NCBI RefSeq assembly: GCF_000173415.1
Contig: NZ_ABXW01000052.1
Location: 124,001 to 188,000 of the forward strand
Length of the DNA: 64,000 nucleotides
Reading direction: 5' to 3'
Source of the DNA: Providencia alcalifaciens DSM 30120
GTDB lineage: Bacteria > Pseudomonadota > Gammaproteobacteria > Enterobacterales > Enterobacteriaceae
The position numbers were made by a program, and so were the translations under genes. The notes below the pieces were generated by a model. The model saw nothing but the letters and a program-made list of their open reading frames with translations, did not search any database and was not told the origin of the DNA. Positions 49,414 through 59,361 of this stretch are shown here, piece after piece (positions within the stretch are counted from its first letter, which is position 1; the number at the start of each line of letters is the position of its first letter).

Positions 49414-50223
49414 ATGATAAATGACACCACTCTCACCGAAGAGATGATCCTTACCTCACTGCAAGATGGCGTATTAACGATTACGTTGAATCGCCCTGAG
49501 CGCCTCAATAGCTTTAACGACGAGATGCATCGACAATTGAGCGCAGCGATTAAAATCGCCGAACAAGACGAAAGCGTCCGTTGCTTAGTGATCACCGGAG
49601 CGGGTCGCGGTTTCTGCGCGGGGCAAGATCTTAACGATCGCAATGTCGCCGTCGGATCCGAAGCCCCTGATCTGGGCTTTTCAGTCGAAACTTACTACAA
49701 CCCGCTGATCCGCCGTTTAACATCATTACCGAAACCCATTATTTGTGCTGTTAACGGTGTTGCTGCGGGTGCAGGTGCCGCCATTGCCCTTGCAGGGGAT
49801 ATTGTCATCGCCGCAAAAAATGCCAGTTTTATTCAATCATTCTGCCGGCTTGGGTTAGTGCCAGACTCGGGTGGAAGCTGGTTCCTGCCGCAACTTGCGG
49901 GTCGTGCTCGTGCCATGGGAATGGCAATGCTGGGAGACAAAATTAGCGCCGAACAAGCACTACAATGGGGCATGATTTGGCAAGTCACTGACCATGATCA
50001 GCTTGCTGCTACCGTCAATAATCTCGCCAAACACCTTGCAACTCAGCCAACTTATGGATTGGGGTTAATCAAGAAAGCCATTCATAGCGCAGCCACCAAT
50101 ACCCTCGATCAGCAACTGGATTTAGAGCGTGATTTACAGCGTTTAGGTGGTCGTAGTCACGATTACCGTGAGGGCGTAGATGCATTCTTAAACAAACGCG
50201 AACCGACGTTCCAAGGGAAATAG
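49414..50223 (+). CDS. paaG: Ring 1,2-epoxyphenylacetyl-CoA isomerase PaaG
   Basis: A 269-residue crotonase-fold enzyme that isomerises the epoxide to the oxepin and also shifts a double bond later in the pathway. NRPERLNSFNDEMH, GRGFCAGQDLNDRNV and GLVPDSGGSWFLPQLAGRARAMG match E. coli PaaG, including the acidic residue of the catalytic loop. AGGA lies 8 bases before the ATG at 49414; an internal ATG at 49444 is closer in length to E. coli. Confidence 0.94.
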   Translation: MINDTTLTEEMILTSLQDGVLTITLNRPERLNSFNDEMHRQLSAAIKIAEQDESVRCLVITGAGRGFCAGQDLNDRNVAVGSEAPDLGFSVETYYNPLIRRLTSLPKPIICAVNGVAAGAGAAIALAGDIVIAAKNASFIQSFCRLGLVPDSGGSWFLPQLAGRARAMGMAMLGDKISAEQALQWGMIWQVTDHDQLAATVNNLAKHLATQPTYGLGLIKKAIHSAATNTLDQQLDLERDLQRLGGRSHDYREGVDAFLNKREPTFQGK

Positions 50224-50225
50224 CC

Positions 50226-51794
50226 ATGACGGTACCTTCAAGTTTATCCCTACAAAACGTTGCCGTTATTGGTGCAGGCACCATGGGGATTGGCATTGCG
50301 CAAGTTGCCGCAAATGCGGGTCTACACGTGCAACTTTTCGATATGAATGCTCAGGTATTGCAGCAATCTGTTACCGCACTCACAGTGCGCTTACGCAAAC
50401 GGGTTGAACAAGGAAAAGCGGATGCAAAAAGCACAGAAGAAACCTTGAGTCGCCTCCATGTGGTTGACAATCTTGCTGCGCTAACATCTGCTGACTTAGT
50501 GATTGAAGCCGTGGCAGAAAAATTGTCAGTCAAGCAGGCTATCTTTAGTGAACTTGAAGGTATTTGCCGCGAAAACACTATTTTTGCAAGCAATACATCA
50601 TCTTTATCGATTACCGCCATCGCCAGTGTACTTAAGCGCCCTGAGCGCATGGCTGGCTTGCATTTTTTTAACCCTGCGCCTGTGATGAAACTGGTTGAAG
50701 TGATCAGAGGGTTAGATACTGCCGAAAATGTCATTGAATGCCTAAAAAAGCTGACGCTTGCGTTTAATAAGATCCCCGTTATTTGTCGCTCAACACCGGG
50801 GTTTATTGTGAATCGTGTGGCAAGACCCTTCTATGCGGAAACATTGCGAGCGTTGGAGGAGCAAGTCGGTACACCCGCTACATTAGACAGTGTTATTCGT
50901 GATGCAGGGGGCTTTTCAATGGGACCTTTGCAACTGACGGATTTAATCGGGCATGACGTCAATTATGCGGTGACAGAATCCGTGTTTCAGGCATTTGGCT
51001 ATGACCCGCGCTTTCAGACTTCCTTTGCGCAATTAGCACTGGTACAAGCGGGTTATTTAGGGCGTAAATCGGGTCGCGGGTTTTACCCTTATTCTTCCGA
51101 TAATCATGATGATCATAATAAATCGTCATCTGAGATTGAAGTGACTCCTACTGTCGTACTGTCACACCCGCTTAACGTGAAAGCCTTCGGAAATTGGCAA
51201 ATATTTCCTGAGCTTAAGCAACTTTTGCAGCAAAACGGGATCAGCATCGAAGAAGCTGAACAAAAAACACGCCAACCTCCATCACTGGTTGTTAATGACG
51301 TTATTATTATATTAACAAATGGTGAACTTACATCCACACTTGCGCAAAAGCTTAAGCAACCCGTCGTGCAATTTGACTTATCCGCCAACTATGTTGCGGC
51401 AACCACGATAGTTATCAGTTGCGCGACACAAAATAGCCACCAGCAAAACCAAGATGCCATTGCCTTTTTTCAATCCATTGGTAAGCGCGTCATTGTGCTG
51501 CCAGATTACCCAGCACTCTTAACCTTACGTACCGTTGCAATGCTCTGCAATGAAGCGCTGGATGTGGTGAACAAAGGGATCGCTAGCGCCCAAGATAGCG
51601 ATTTGGCGATGCGCTTTGGGGTTAACTACCCAAAAGGTCCTTTAGCATGGGGAGCGCAAATTGGTTGGGCGCATATTTTGCAAACGCTTGAGCATTTAGC
51701 CCATTTCTATGGCGATGGGCGCTATCGCCCTAATCCATTACTGCGCCAGCTCGCTGCCGGTTTTCAGTCATTATCATTGGAGGCATTACCATGA
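50226..51794 (+). CDS. paaH: 3-hydroxyadipyl-CoA dehydrogenase PaaH
   Basis: A 522-residue NAD-dependent dehydrogenase. The Rossmann motif is VIGAGTMGIGIAQVAANAG, the catalytic His is in AGLHFFNPAPVMKLVEV, and the C-terminal domain repeats YPKGPLAWGAQIGW. It is about 47 residues longer than E. coli PaaH; the extra residues fall in the region between the two halves (near residues 295-370), rich in Asp/Asn/Ser and Gln. It overlaps paaI by 4 bases. Confidence 0.93.
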   Translation: MTVPSSLSLQNVAVIGAGTMGIGIAQVAANAGLHVQLFDMNAQVLQQSVTALTVRLRKRVEQGKADAKSTEETLSRLHVVDNLAALTSADLVIEAVAEKLSVKQAIFSELEGICRENTIFASNTSSLSITAIASVLKRPERMAGLHFFNPAPVMKLVEVIRGLDTAENVIECLKKLTLAFNKIPVICRSTPGFIVNRVARPFYAETLRALEEQVGTPATLDSVIRDAGGFSMGPLQLTDLIGHDVNYAVTESVFQAFGYDPRFQTSFAQLALVQAGYLGRKSGRGFYPYSSDNHDDHNKSSSEIEVTPTVVLSHPLNVKAFGNWQIFPELKQLLQQNGISIEEAEQKTRQPPSLVVNDVIIILTNGELTSTLAQKLKQPVVQFDLSANYVAATTIVISCATQNSHQQNQDAIAFFQSIGKRVIVLPDYPALLTLRTVAMLCNEALDVVNKGIASAQDSDLAMRFGVNYPKGPLAWGAQIGWAHILQTLEHLAHFYGDGRYRPNPLLRQLAAGFQSLSLEALP

Positions 51795-52231
51795 ATTCAC
51801 TGCCTAACATCACCCTCGCTCAGCAAGCTGCTCATGCTATGTATCGTGATGACACGTGTGCTAAAGCGATGGGAATGGTGATTGAAGAAGTCGCCGATGG
51901 CTATGCGCAACTCACCATGGTAGTCACGCACAATATGCTCAACGGACATAAAACCTGCCATGGCGGACAGTTATTCAGTCTAGCGGATACGGCTTTTGCT
52001 TACGCGTGTAATAGTCAAGGTTATGCCGCCGTTGCCTCTATGTGTTCCATCGATTTTTTACGTCCCGGTTTTGAAGGGGACACCCTCACCGCTATCGCCA
52101 AAATGCAACACCAAGGCAAACGTAGCGGACTATATGAAGTGGAGATCATCAATCAAGATGGCAAACCACTTGCGCTGTTTCAAGGTCGTTCCCACCGTCT
52201 AGGTCACCGTTTAGTTGGAGAAGCATCATGA
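51791..52231 (+). CDS. paaI: Hydroxyphenylacetyl-CoA thioesterase PaaI
   Basis: A 146-residue hotdog-fold thioesterase that frees CoA from dead-end ring-hydroxylated intermediates. The pattern NGHKTCHGGQLFSLADTAFAYACNS, with the catalytic Asp in LADTAF, matches PaaI. Start and stop overlap its neighbours paaH and paaJ by 4 bases each. Confidence 0.94.
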   Translation: MNSLPNITLAQQAAHAMYRDDTCAKAMGMVIEEVADGYAQLTMVVTHNMLNGHKTCHGGQLFSLADTAFAYACNSQGYAAVASMCSIDFLRPGFEGDTLTAIAKMQHQGKRSGLYEVEIINQDGKPLALFQGRSHRLGHRLVGEAS

Positions 52232-53430
52232 ATGACGCCTACATTTGCGATGGTATTCGCACCCCGATTGGTCGCTATGGTGGCGCTTTATCTTCTTTGC
52301 GTCCCGATGACCTCTCCGCCATTACGCTCAAAGCACTGATGGTACGTAACCCACAATTGGACTGGAGCCTAACCGATGACATTATCCTCGGATGCGCCAA
52401 CCAAGCGGGTGAAGATAATCGCAATGTTGCACGAATGGCAGGTTTACTTTCCGGCTTACCCATTTCTGTTTCAGGCACCACGATCAACCGTCTATGCGGT
52501 TCAGGCTTAGATGCCATCGCCCTTGCCGCACGTAGCATCAAAGCAGGTGAATCTGGCTTGATGATCGCAGGCGGTGTGGAGTCGATGAGCCGCGCCCCAT
52601 TTGTCATGGGAAAACAAGACGCGGCGTTTTCTCGCCAAGCCCAAATGTTTGATACCACAATTGGCTGGCGGTTTATCAATCCGCTGATGGAGCAACAATT
52701 CTCCACCGACTCGATGCCTGAAACTGCTGAAAACGTCGCGCAGACCTACAATATCAGCCGAGAAGACCAAGATGCATTTGCGCTGCGCAGTCAGCAACGT
52801 ACCGAAGTCGCGCGTCTCAACGGTGTGTTTGCCGAAGAAATTGTGCCAGTCACCGTGAAGCAGCGCAAAGCCGAGCAACAGGTTACGGAAGACGAACATC
52901 CACGCCCTGAAACCACGCCCGAGCAGCTACAAAAACTGAAAACACCCTTTCGTGAAAATGGCAGTGTCACCGCAGGTAACGCCTCTGGCGTCAATGATGG
53001 CGCAGCTGCGCTGATCATCGCCTCAGAAAATGTCGCTAAGCAGCAAGGATTAACACCACGCGCACGCGTGATAGCAACCGCAACCTGTGGTGTCGAACCG
53101 CGTTTAATGGGGATTGGTCCCCTACCTGCCACCCAAAAAGTATTGAAAATGGCAGGACTGACTATCGAACAAATGGATGTGATTGAGCTAAACGAAGCCT
53201 TTGCCGCTCAAGCACTCGCTGTTTTACGGGGTTTAGGTCTTCCTGATGATGCACCGCAGGTAAACCCTAATGGGGGCGCTATCTCCTTGGGTCATCCACT
53301 CGGTATGAGTGGGTCTCGCTTGGTGATTTCCGCCATGAATGAGCTGCACCGTAAGCAAGGTCGCTACGGGTTATGCACGATGTGCATCGGTGTGGGTCAA
53401 GGCATTGCAATGATTATTGAACGCGTCTGA
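52228..53430 (+). CDS. paaJ: 3-oxoadipyl-CoA / 3-oxo-5,6-dehydrosuberyl-CoA thiolase PaaJ
   Basis: A 400-residue thiolase catalysing both thiolytic steps of the pathway, releasing acetyl-CoA and finally succinyl-CoA. Nucleophile Cys in TINRLCGSGLDAIA, His in GGAISLGHPLGMSG and the second Cys in TMCIGVGQG are all present. Followed by a 111-base gap before paaK. Confidence 0.95.
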   Translation: MNDAYICDGIRTPIGRYGGALSSLRPDDLSAITLKALMVRNPQLDWSLTDDIILGCANQAGEDNRNVARMAGLLSGLPISVSGTTINRLCGSGLDAIALAARSIKAGESGLMIAGGVESMSRAPFVMGKQDAAFSRQAQMFDTTIGWRFINPLMEQQFSTDSMPETAENVAQTYNISREDQDAFALRSQQRTEVARLNGVFAEEIVPVTVKQRKAEQQVTEDEHPRPETTPEQLQKLKTPFRENGSVTAGNASGVNDGAAALIIASENVAKQQGLTPRARVIATATCGVEPRLMGIGPLPATQKVLKMAGLTIEQMDVIELNEAFAAQALAVLRGLGLPDDAPQVNPNGGAISLGHPLGMSGSRLVISAMNELHRKQGRYGLCTMCIGVGQGIAMIIERV

Positions 53431-53541
53431 ATAACAAGAAAACCGCCGAGTTACCTTACACCTGCTCAGGCGGATAACAGACCTTTTGAACGGCATTTGT
53501 CACCTAAGTGCAGATAGCAATAATAATAAGGATTGGCAATT

Positions 53542-54891
53542 ATGAGCATGACACAACATAACCGTCTTGATACAACAAAAAGTCTCGATCCAAGAGAAAA
53601 TATCGACCCGATCGAGTTTGCTTCTCGCGATGAGATCGAGGCACTGCAATTCTCGCGAATGAAGTGGACACTCACTCACGCATACGAAAATGTGCCAATG
53701 TACCGCAAAAAATTCGATGCCGCGGGCGTACACCCTGACGATTTTAAACAGCTTAGTGATATCGAAAAATTTCCCTATACCACTAAGCAAGATTTACGTG
53801 AAAACTACCCATTCGACACCTTTGCTGTGCCAATGGACCAAATTACCCGCATTCACGCCTCTTCCGGGACGACGGGTCGCCCAACCGTAGTGGGTTATAC
53901 CCAGCAAGATATTGATAATTGGGCAGACTTAATTGCACGTAGCCTACGATCTGCTGGCGCTACCCGAGGTGACAAAGTCCACGTTGCTTATGGCTATGGA
54001 TTATTCACAGGCGGATTAGGGGCGCACTATGGCGCAGAACGCCTTGGTGCGGCGGTTATTCCGATGTCTGGCGGTCAAACCGAGAAACAAGCACAATTAA
54101 TTGTCGATTTTAAACCTGACATCATCATGGTTACCCCATCTTACTGCCTCAGTATCATTGATGAACTTGAGAAAATCATGGGTGGAGATGCTAGTAAGTG
54201 CTCACTAAGGATCGGGGTCTTTGGTGCGGAACCTTGGACCGAATCACTGAGAGCCGAAATTGAAACGCGCTTAGGAATCAAAGCGTTAGATATTTATGGT
54301 TTATCTGAAGTCATGGGACCTGGCGTTGCCATGGAATGCGCAGACTCAAGTGAAAGCGGTCCTACCATCTGGGAAGACCATTTTTACCCTGAAATTATCT
54401 GCCCTAATACCCTAAAAACCCTCGGTGATGGAGAGCATGGTGAGTTAGTGTTCACTACCTTGACAAAAGAAGCCATGCCAGTGATCCGCTACCGAACCCG
54501 CGACCTTACCCACCTAAAAGCAGGGGAAAATCGCCAGATGCGCAGCATCGGTAAAATCACAGGTCGCTCCGATGACATGATGATTATCCGAGGCGTTAAC
54601 GTATTCCCTTCACAAATTGAAGAGCAAATCATGCAATTCAAAGAGTTATCGCCACACTACCAATTGGAAATAGGTCGCAAAGGCAATATGGATAACCTCT
54701 CTGTTCGCGTCGAGTTAAAACACCCTGATCAACTCACATTCGACGAACGTTGTAATATCTGCCATAACCTCAAACACCGCATCAAATCCATGGTAGGGAT
54801 CAGTACCCGTGTCAGTATCGTCAATTGTGGTGATATTCCCCGCTCGCAGGGCAAAGCTCAACGAGTGATTGATACACGAATTGCCATTTAA
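53542..54891 (+). CDS. paaK: Phenylacetate-CoA ligase PaaK
   Basis: A 449-residue AMP-forming ligase that activates phenylacetate to phenylacetyl-CoA, the first step of the pathway. The P-loop is HASSGTTGRPTVVGYT; other adenylation motifs are DIYGLSEVMGPGVAMEC and IIRGVNVFPSQIEEQI. AAGGA lies 9 bases before the ATG at 53542; a TTG at 53533 is in frame. Last gene before the terminator at 54899. Confidence 0.95.
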   Translation: MSMTQHNRLDTTKSLDPRENIDPIEFASRDEIEALQFSRMKWTLTHAYENVPMYRKKFDAAGVHPDDFKQLSDIEKFPYTTKQDLRENYPFDTFAVPMDQITRIHASSGTTGRPTVVGYTQQDIDNWADLIARSLRSAGATRGDKVHVAYGYGLFTGGLGAHYGAERLGAAVIPMSGGQTEKQAQLIVDFKPDIIMVTPSYCLSIIDELEKIMGGDASKCSLRIGVFGAEPWTESLRAEIETRLGIKALDIYGLSEVMGPGVAMECADSSESGPTIWEDHFYPEIICPNTLKTLGDGEHGELVFTTLTKEAMPVIRYRTRDLTHLKAGENRQMRSIGKITGRSDDMMIIRGVNVFPSQIEEQIMQFKELSPHYQLEIGRKGNMDNLSVRVELKHPDQLTFDERCNICHNLKHRIKSMVGISTRVSIVNCGDIPRSQGKAQRVIDTRIAI

Positions 54892-54898
54892 TTTTAAA

Positions 54899-54933
54899 GG
54901 ATTAGGCATATTCATCAAGAATGCGCCTAATCC
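54899..54933 (+). terminator. Terminator between paaK and paaX
   Basis: Stem GGATTAGGC / GCCTAATCC with inner pairing (TTC / GAA), 8 bases after the paaK stop. The U tract is weak (CTAGTTTCCC), so some readthrough into paaX is possible. Confidence 0.7.
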
Positions 54934-55044
54934 CTAGTTTCCCTACTGTACTCACACTCTTTAGCGTGAAAACAAGACAACCCTCTCGTTTTTGTCTAAG
55001 ATTTGCAAAGTATCTGATACATAAATTTTAGGGATAAGCCCATA

Positions 55045-55986
55045 ATGGAAACCAAACTCACCCAGTTCATACAGCATGCTATCGGCAACCAATAGATCAG
55101 CGGAACCTCGCTGATCAGCTCTTTATATGGTGACGCCCTACACCATCGGGGTGGCGAAGTCTGGCTCGGCAGCTTAACCAAATTGCTTGAACCTATGGGT
55201 TTTTCTGACCGCTTTGTTCGTACTTCGGTCTTCCGTTTGCAAAAGGAAGGCTGGCTAGATGTTGAAAAAATGGGACGTCGCAGCTACTACCGCATATCAG
55301 AGCGTGGGCAAAACCGCTTCCGTCGAGCTGAGAACAAAATCTACCTCAGCGAACAACCTGAGTGGGATGGAAAATGGGATTTACTGTTGTTGGATAGTGC
55401 CGATAAAGACGAAAAAATCCGTCTTAAAAAAGAATTTAGCTGGTTAGGCTTTGGGCAATTTAACAGTGGATTAATGGCTGCACCGAGTCGAACACAAAGC
55501 GATATTCCTGCCTTATTGGGAGAACTGAATGCCGCTGAACACGTGATTTACTTCCGAGCAGATTATCCGTTTAATCGCTCAGAAAAGAACTTAAAAGAGT
55601 TGGTTTTTAATGCATGGTCACTCCCCGATATTTCAGAGCATTATCACCAATTTATCGACTTGTTCCGCCCAGTGGCACTCTTGCTAAAAGAGCATGCTGA
55701 ACACGTTATTTCCCCAGAATTATGTTTCCAACTACGCTTATTACTGATCCATTTTTATCGACGCGTCGTATTGAAAGACCCATTGCTCCCAGATGAGTTA
55801 CTACCAACTCAGTGGGAAGGGCACATTGCGCGCCACTTATGTACCAATATCTACCAACGTATCGACCAAGGTGCTACCCAATACGTCACCGAGATGTGTG
55901 AAACCACCGTGGGCGAGCTGCCGCAACCGTCTAGCGCCTATTACCGCCGTTTTGGCGGTATTATTCGGGATCTGGTCGCCGCATAA
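55045..55986 (+). pseudogene. paaX: Phenylacetate repressor PaaX with in-frame TAG at codon 17
   Basis: The frame starts at ATG 55045 with AGGGA upstream and reads METKLTQFIQHAIGNQ, then TAG at 55093-55095, then ISGTSLISSLYGDALHHRGG and on without another stop to 55986. E. coli PaaX aligns on both sides of the TAG (its residues ...AVNAVPVSGTSLISSLYGD), so no bases are lost or gained. Unsuppressed, translation would stop after 16 residues; restart at TTG 55183 or ATG 55195 would remove most of the first helix of the DNA-binding winged helix. Downstream landmarks FVRTSVFRLQKEGWL and [17 protein letters not shown] are intact, which suggests a recent or conditional loss, or a sequencing error. 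PaaX normally represses paa genes until phenylacetyl-CoA binds. Confidence 0.88.
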
Positions 55987-56008
55987 TCACTTTGCTAGAG
56001 GAGCCACA

Positions 56009-56602
56009 ATGCCATTTTATCAAATTGATGGAATTACCCCTGTTGTCAGTCCAGAAAGCTTTGTCCATCCCACCGCGGTAATCATCGGTGATGTGATCAT
56101 TGGTAAGCGAGTTTATATTGGACCCAATGCCAGTCTGCGTGGGGATTTTGGACGCTTGATCATTAAAGATGGCGCGAATGTGCAGGATAACTGTGTGATG
56201 CATGGTTTTCCGCAATTCGATACCATCATCGAGGAAGATGGGCACATTGGTCACGGTGCTATTTTGCATGGCTGCCATATCAAACGTAATGCACTCGTCG
56301 GCATGAACAGTGTCATCATGGATGGTGCAGTTGTTGGCGAAAATTCGATTGTTGGGGCTTGCGCATTTATCAAAGCCGATGCGCAATTTCCTGATAACAG
56401 TTTAATTGTGGGTACACCAGCCAAAGTGCTGCGCAATCTTTCAGAGCAAGAAATTGAATGGAAAAGTAAAGGCACACTGGATTACCAAGCGTTAGTTACC
56501 CGCTGCCTAAATACTTTCCAAGAAGTGACACCACTTGCGGAAGAAGAGCCGAACCGTCCAAAACTGGTATTTGACGATATCATTCCAAAATCCAGATTGT
56601 AA
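56009..56602 (+). CDS. paaY: PaaY, gamma-carbonic-anhydrase-like thioesterase
   Basis: A 197-residue left-handed beta-helix protein with hexapeptide repeats ([29 protein letters not shown]). Metal-binding His residues are in HGFPQFDT and GHGAILHG. It hydrolyses stalled CoA thioesters of the pathway. GAGGAG lies just before the ATG at 56009, 22 bases after the paaX frame. The longer open frame overlaps paaX and is rejected. Confidence 0.93.
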   Translation: MPFYQIDGITPVVSPESFVHPTAVIIGDVIIGKRVYIGPNASLRGDFGRLIIKDGANVQDNCVMHGFPQFDTIIEEDGHIGHGAILHGCHIKRNALVGMNSVIMDGAVVGENSIVGACAFIKADAQFPDNSLIVGTPAKVLRNLSEQEIEWKSKGTLDYQALVTRCLNTFQEVTPLAEEEPNRPKLVFDDIIPKSRL

Positions 56603-56617
56603 AACTATTCCGTAAAA

Positions 56618-56651
56618 GATAGGGCGCGTGCCAACAACTCCGCGCCCTATC
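56618..56651. terminator. Bidirectional terminator between paaY and emrB
   Basis: Perfect 11-bp stem GATAGGGCGCG / CGCGCCCTATC with a 12-nt loop. On the minus strand it is followed by TTTTACGG, so it ends emrAB; on the plus strand it likely ends paaXY. Confidence 0.85.
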
Positions 56652-56654
56652 CTG

Positions 56655-58184
56655 TTAATGTTTATTCGCTTTGCTGCCAAAAGGCGGCTTAGCAAACCAC
56701 ACCGTCACAATCAGTGCGATAAACACCCAGCCACATAGCCAGAAAATTTCGTTCGCGGCAATAATCAGCCCTTGGCTGGTGATCTGCTGGGCAATAAAAC
56801 CAGATGTTTGCTCCGTCGTCATACCATGAGCCGCCATGCTTTGGTACATATCAAGAGACTCTGGATTATAATCAGTAATAAATTCAGTTAATTGGCTATG
56901 ATGTACGGATTCTCGATCGCTCCACATTGTGGTGGTAATTGATGTGCCGATAGAGCCTGCCAAGGTACGGAAAAAGTTTGCCAAACTGGACGCCGATGCT
57001 AATTTTTCTGGAGGCAACCCTGACAAGGTCAACGTGGTGAGCGGCATAAAGAAACAGGCGACTGCCATGCCCTGCACTAATTGCGGCCATACGACTGCAG
57101 TAAAATCCATTGCGGGTTCAAAGGTGTACGCTCGCCAGAAGAAACAAATTGCATAGAACACAAAACTGAAGGTGACTATCCACCGAATGTCTAAAAAGTC
57201 AGATAGTTTTGCCACAGGCGCCGAGAATAAAACAGGTAAAAGACCAATTGGAGCCAGTGCTAATCCAGCCCACGTCGCGGTATAGCCATACACTTCCTGC
57301 AATAACTGAGGTAATAAGACAATCGCCCCAAAATACGCCATATACGCCAAACTGACTGAAATCGTGCCGATAGTAAAATTACGAGATTTAAACAGTGCTA
57401 ATTCAACAATCGGGTTCTTGTCCGTTAGCTCCCAAATGACTAAGAAAATTAAGGCAACCGCAGAAATTACCGCCAAAATGATAATTTCATTGGATGCTAA
57501 CCAACCCAGCTCTTTTCCTTTATCCAGAAGCACTTGCAAACAACCTACACCAACGGATAACAGTGCCAAACCAATCACATTAAATGGCACTTTGATCACC
57601 TTGGACTCCATTCCTTTAAGAACGATCGCACCCACAATGATCACGAAGATCCCTAGCGGGATATTCATAAAGAAGATCCAGCTCCAATGGAAATTATCAC
57701 TAATATATCCACCGAAAATAGGACCAAAAACAGGCGCTAAGATAATCGTCATCGACCAAAATGCCAGTGCCATATTTTGCATTTTAGGTGGGTAGCAGCG
57801 CATGATTAAGCTCTGCGAGAGTGGAATAACCGGTCCCGCCACCGCGCCCTGTAAGACGCGATATAAAATCAGCATACCAAGGCTGTCAGAGAAACCACAC
57901 AGCAAAGAAAAGAGCGTGAACAGTGCCGTCGCCCATAGGAAGACTCTTATCTCACCAAACCGTTTAGCAAGAAAACCCGAAATCGCGATAGAAATTGCAT
58001 TCGATACCCCGAATGAGGTGATCACCCAGGTTCCTTGAGAGACCGACACTCCCAAGTTTCCTGCAATGGTTGGAATGGCGACGTTTGCAATCGTCGAATC
58101 GAGCACTTGCATAAATGTCGCCAGAGATAGGGCAATCGTCGCCCAGACTAATTTGGCGCCTTTTAGCGGTTGAATATCGGCCAT
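56655..58184 (-). CDS. emrB: Multidrug efflux MFS transporter EmrB
   Basis: A 509-residue DHA2-family drug:H+ antiporter with about fourteen helices. LATFMQVLDSTIANVAIPTIAG is the family motif; QGTWVITSFGVSNAI and PLTTLTLSGLPPEKLASASS match E. coli EmrB. The start at 58184 (MADIQPLKGAK) follows the emrA stop by 4 bases; the frame is open to 58205. Exports hydrophobic drugs together with EmrA and an outer-membrane TolC. Confidence 0.93.
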   Translation of the reverse strand: MADIQPLKGAKLVWATIALSLATFMQVLDSTIANVAIPTIAGNLGVSVSQGTWVITSFGVSNAISIAISGFLAKRFGEIRVFLWATALFTLFSLLCGFSDSLGMLILYRVLQGAVAGPVIPLSQSLIMRCYPPKMQNMALAFWSMTIILAPVFGPIFGGYISDNFHWSWIFFMNIPLGIFVIIVGAIVLKGMESKVIKVPFNVIGLALLSVGVGCLQVLLDKGKELGWLASNEIIILAVISAVALIFLVIWELTDKNPIVELALFKSRNFTIGTISVSLAYMAYFGAIVLLPQLLQEVYGYTATWAGLALAPIGLLPVLFSAPVAKLSDFLDIRWIVTFSFVFYAICFFWRAYTFEPAMDFTAVVWPQLVQGMAVACFFMPLTTLTLSGLPPEKLASASSLANFFRTLAGSIGTSITTTMWSDRESVHHSQLTEFITDYNPESLDMYQSMAAHGMTTEQTSGFIAQQITSQGLIIAANEIFWLCGWVFIALIVTVWFAKPPFGSKANKH

Positions 58185-58188
58185 GGGG

Positions 58189-59361
58189 CTAGTCCGCGTT
58201 ATCACTAATAATGGTGTTGATGACTTGGTCTACGTCATTCAACTTCAGTACAAGCACATCGCTTTCAAACGCTGGCGTGGTACGTTGAACTTCTGACAAC
58301 ACAGGACCATTTTGGTCTTTAATATCAATGGTCACATTCATTGATAAGCCAATACGTAGTGGATACTTCGCCACTTGCTCAGGGTCAAGTTCGACACGCA
58401 CTGGCAAACGTTGCACGACTTTAATCCAGTTTCCTGTCGCATTTTGCGCTGGTAGCAATGAAAACGCACTTCCCGTTCCCATATCCAACCCGACCACCGT
58501 ACCTTTATAGCTGACATTGCTACCATAAAAATCACTGTTGATAGTAACAGGCTGACCGATACGCACATTTTCGAGCTGAGTCTCTTTAAAGTTGGCATCG
58601 ACCCACACTGGCTGAACAGGCACAATTGCCATTAACGAACTTTGCGAACTGACTTGTGAACCCACCTGTACATTGCGGCGAGAAACATATCCCGTCATGG
58701 GGCTTTTTATCTCTGTCCTCTGCAAGTTGATCCATGCGCTACGCACACTGTCTGCGGCTTGTTGTACTGCGGGCTGATTTTTCAATGCGGTGTTACGCAA
58801 CAACGCGCGGTTTGCATTATATTGTTGAATTGAAATGTCCAATGCGGCTTGCGCCAATTGCACCGCTTCTTGCGAATGCTGCAAATCTTCTTTTGAAATG
58901 GTACCACTGCGCCCTAATGCAGCACGGCGTTGATAATCTTTTTGCGCTTGCGCAAGCGAGACACGATTTTGTTGGATCTGGGCTTGGTATTGGTCGCCAT
59001 TAATATACAGCTCCTTGGTTTTGCGCACCGTTGAAGCTAAGTCATGTTTCGCCTGCTCATATGCCAGTTGTGCATTGGTTTTATCCAATACCACCAACAC
59101 ATCACCCGCTTTTACCAAATCGGTATTTTCAAAGTTTACCTGTGTGACATTTCCCGTGGTTTGCGCAACGATAGGAATTTGTAAGCCCGACACATAAGCA
59201 TCGTCGGTATATTCTTGAAAACGCAGTACCAAGAACCAATAGACACCATAAGCAACAAATAATAGAACGATGATAATCGTAGCAATGATCATCCATAGCG
59301 TTCTTTTATTTTCTTTATTCGTTTTCTGATGCTCTTCAATTGAATTTGTCGGTTGTTCCAT
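58189..59361 (-). CDS. emrA: Multidrug efflux periplasmic adaptor EmrA
   Basis: A 390-residue membrane-fusion (HlyD-like) protein. One transmembrane helix near residues 25-45, biotinyl-lipoyl segments (YVSGLQIPIVAQTTGNV; IKSPMTGYVSRRNVQVGSQV) and a long helical hairpin (90-205) rich in Gln/Ala. It bridges EmrB and the outer-membrane channel. The start at 59361 (MEQPTNSIEE) gives the same length as E. coli EmrA. No emrR regulator gene lies upstream. Confidence 0.93.
   Translation of the reverse strand: MEQPTNSIEEHQKTNKENKRTLWMIIATIIIVLLFVAYGVYWFLVLRFQEYTDDAYVSGLQIPIVAQTTGNVTQVNFENTDLVKAGDVLVVLDKTNAQLAYEQAKHDLASTVRKTKELYINGDQYQAQIQQNRVSLAQAQKDYQRRAALGRSGTISKEDLQHSQEAVQLAQAALDISIQQYNANRALLRNTALKNQPAVQQAADSVRSAWINLQRTEIKSPMTGYVSRRNVQVGSQVSSQSSLMAIVPVQPVWVDANFKETQLENVRIGQPVTINSDFYGSNVSYKGTVVGLDMGTGSAFSLLPAQNATGNWIKVVQRLPVRVELDPEQVAKYPLRIGLSMNVTIDIKDQNGPVLSEVQRTTPAFESDVLVLKLNDVDQVINTIISDNAD

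Noticed and set aside
55093-55095. TAG in paaX as a recoded amino acid (pyrrolysine-like)
   Set aside because: PaaX homologues have ordinary residues at this point, and no pyl genes or recoding element are visible in the window.
55793-56008. Extended N-terminus of PaaY overlapping paaX
   Set aside because: The ATG at 56009 has GAGGAG upstream and gives the family length.
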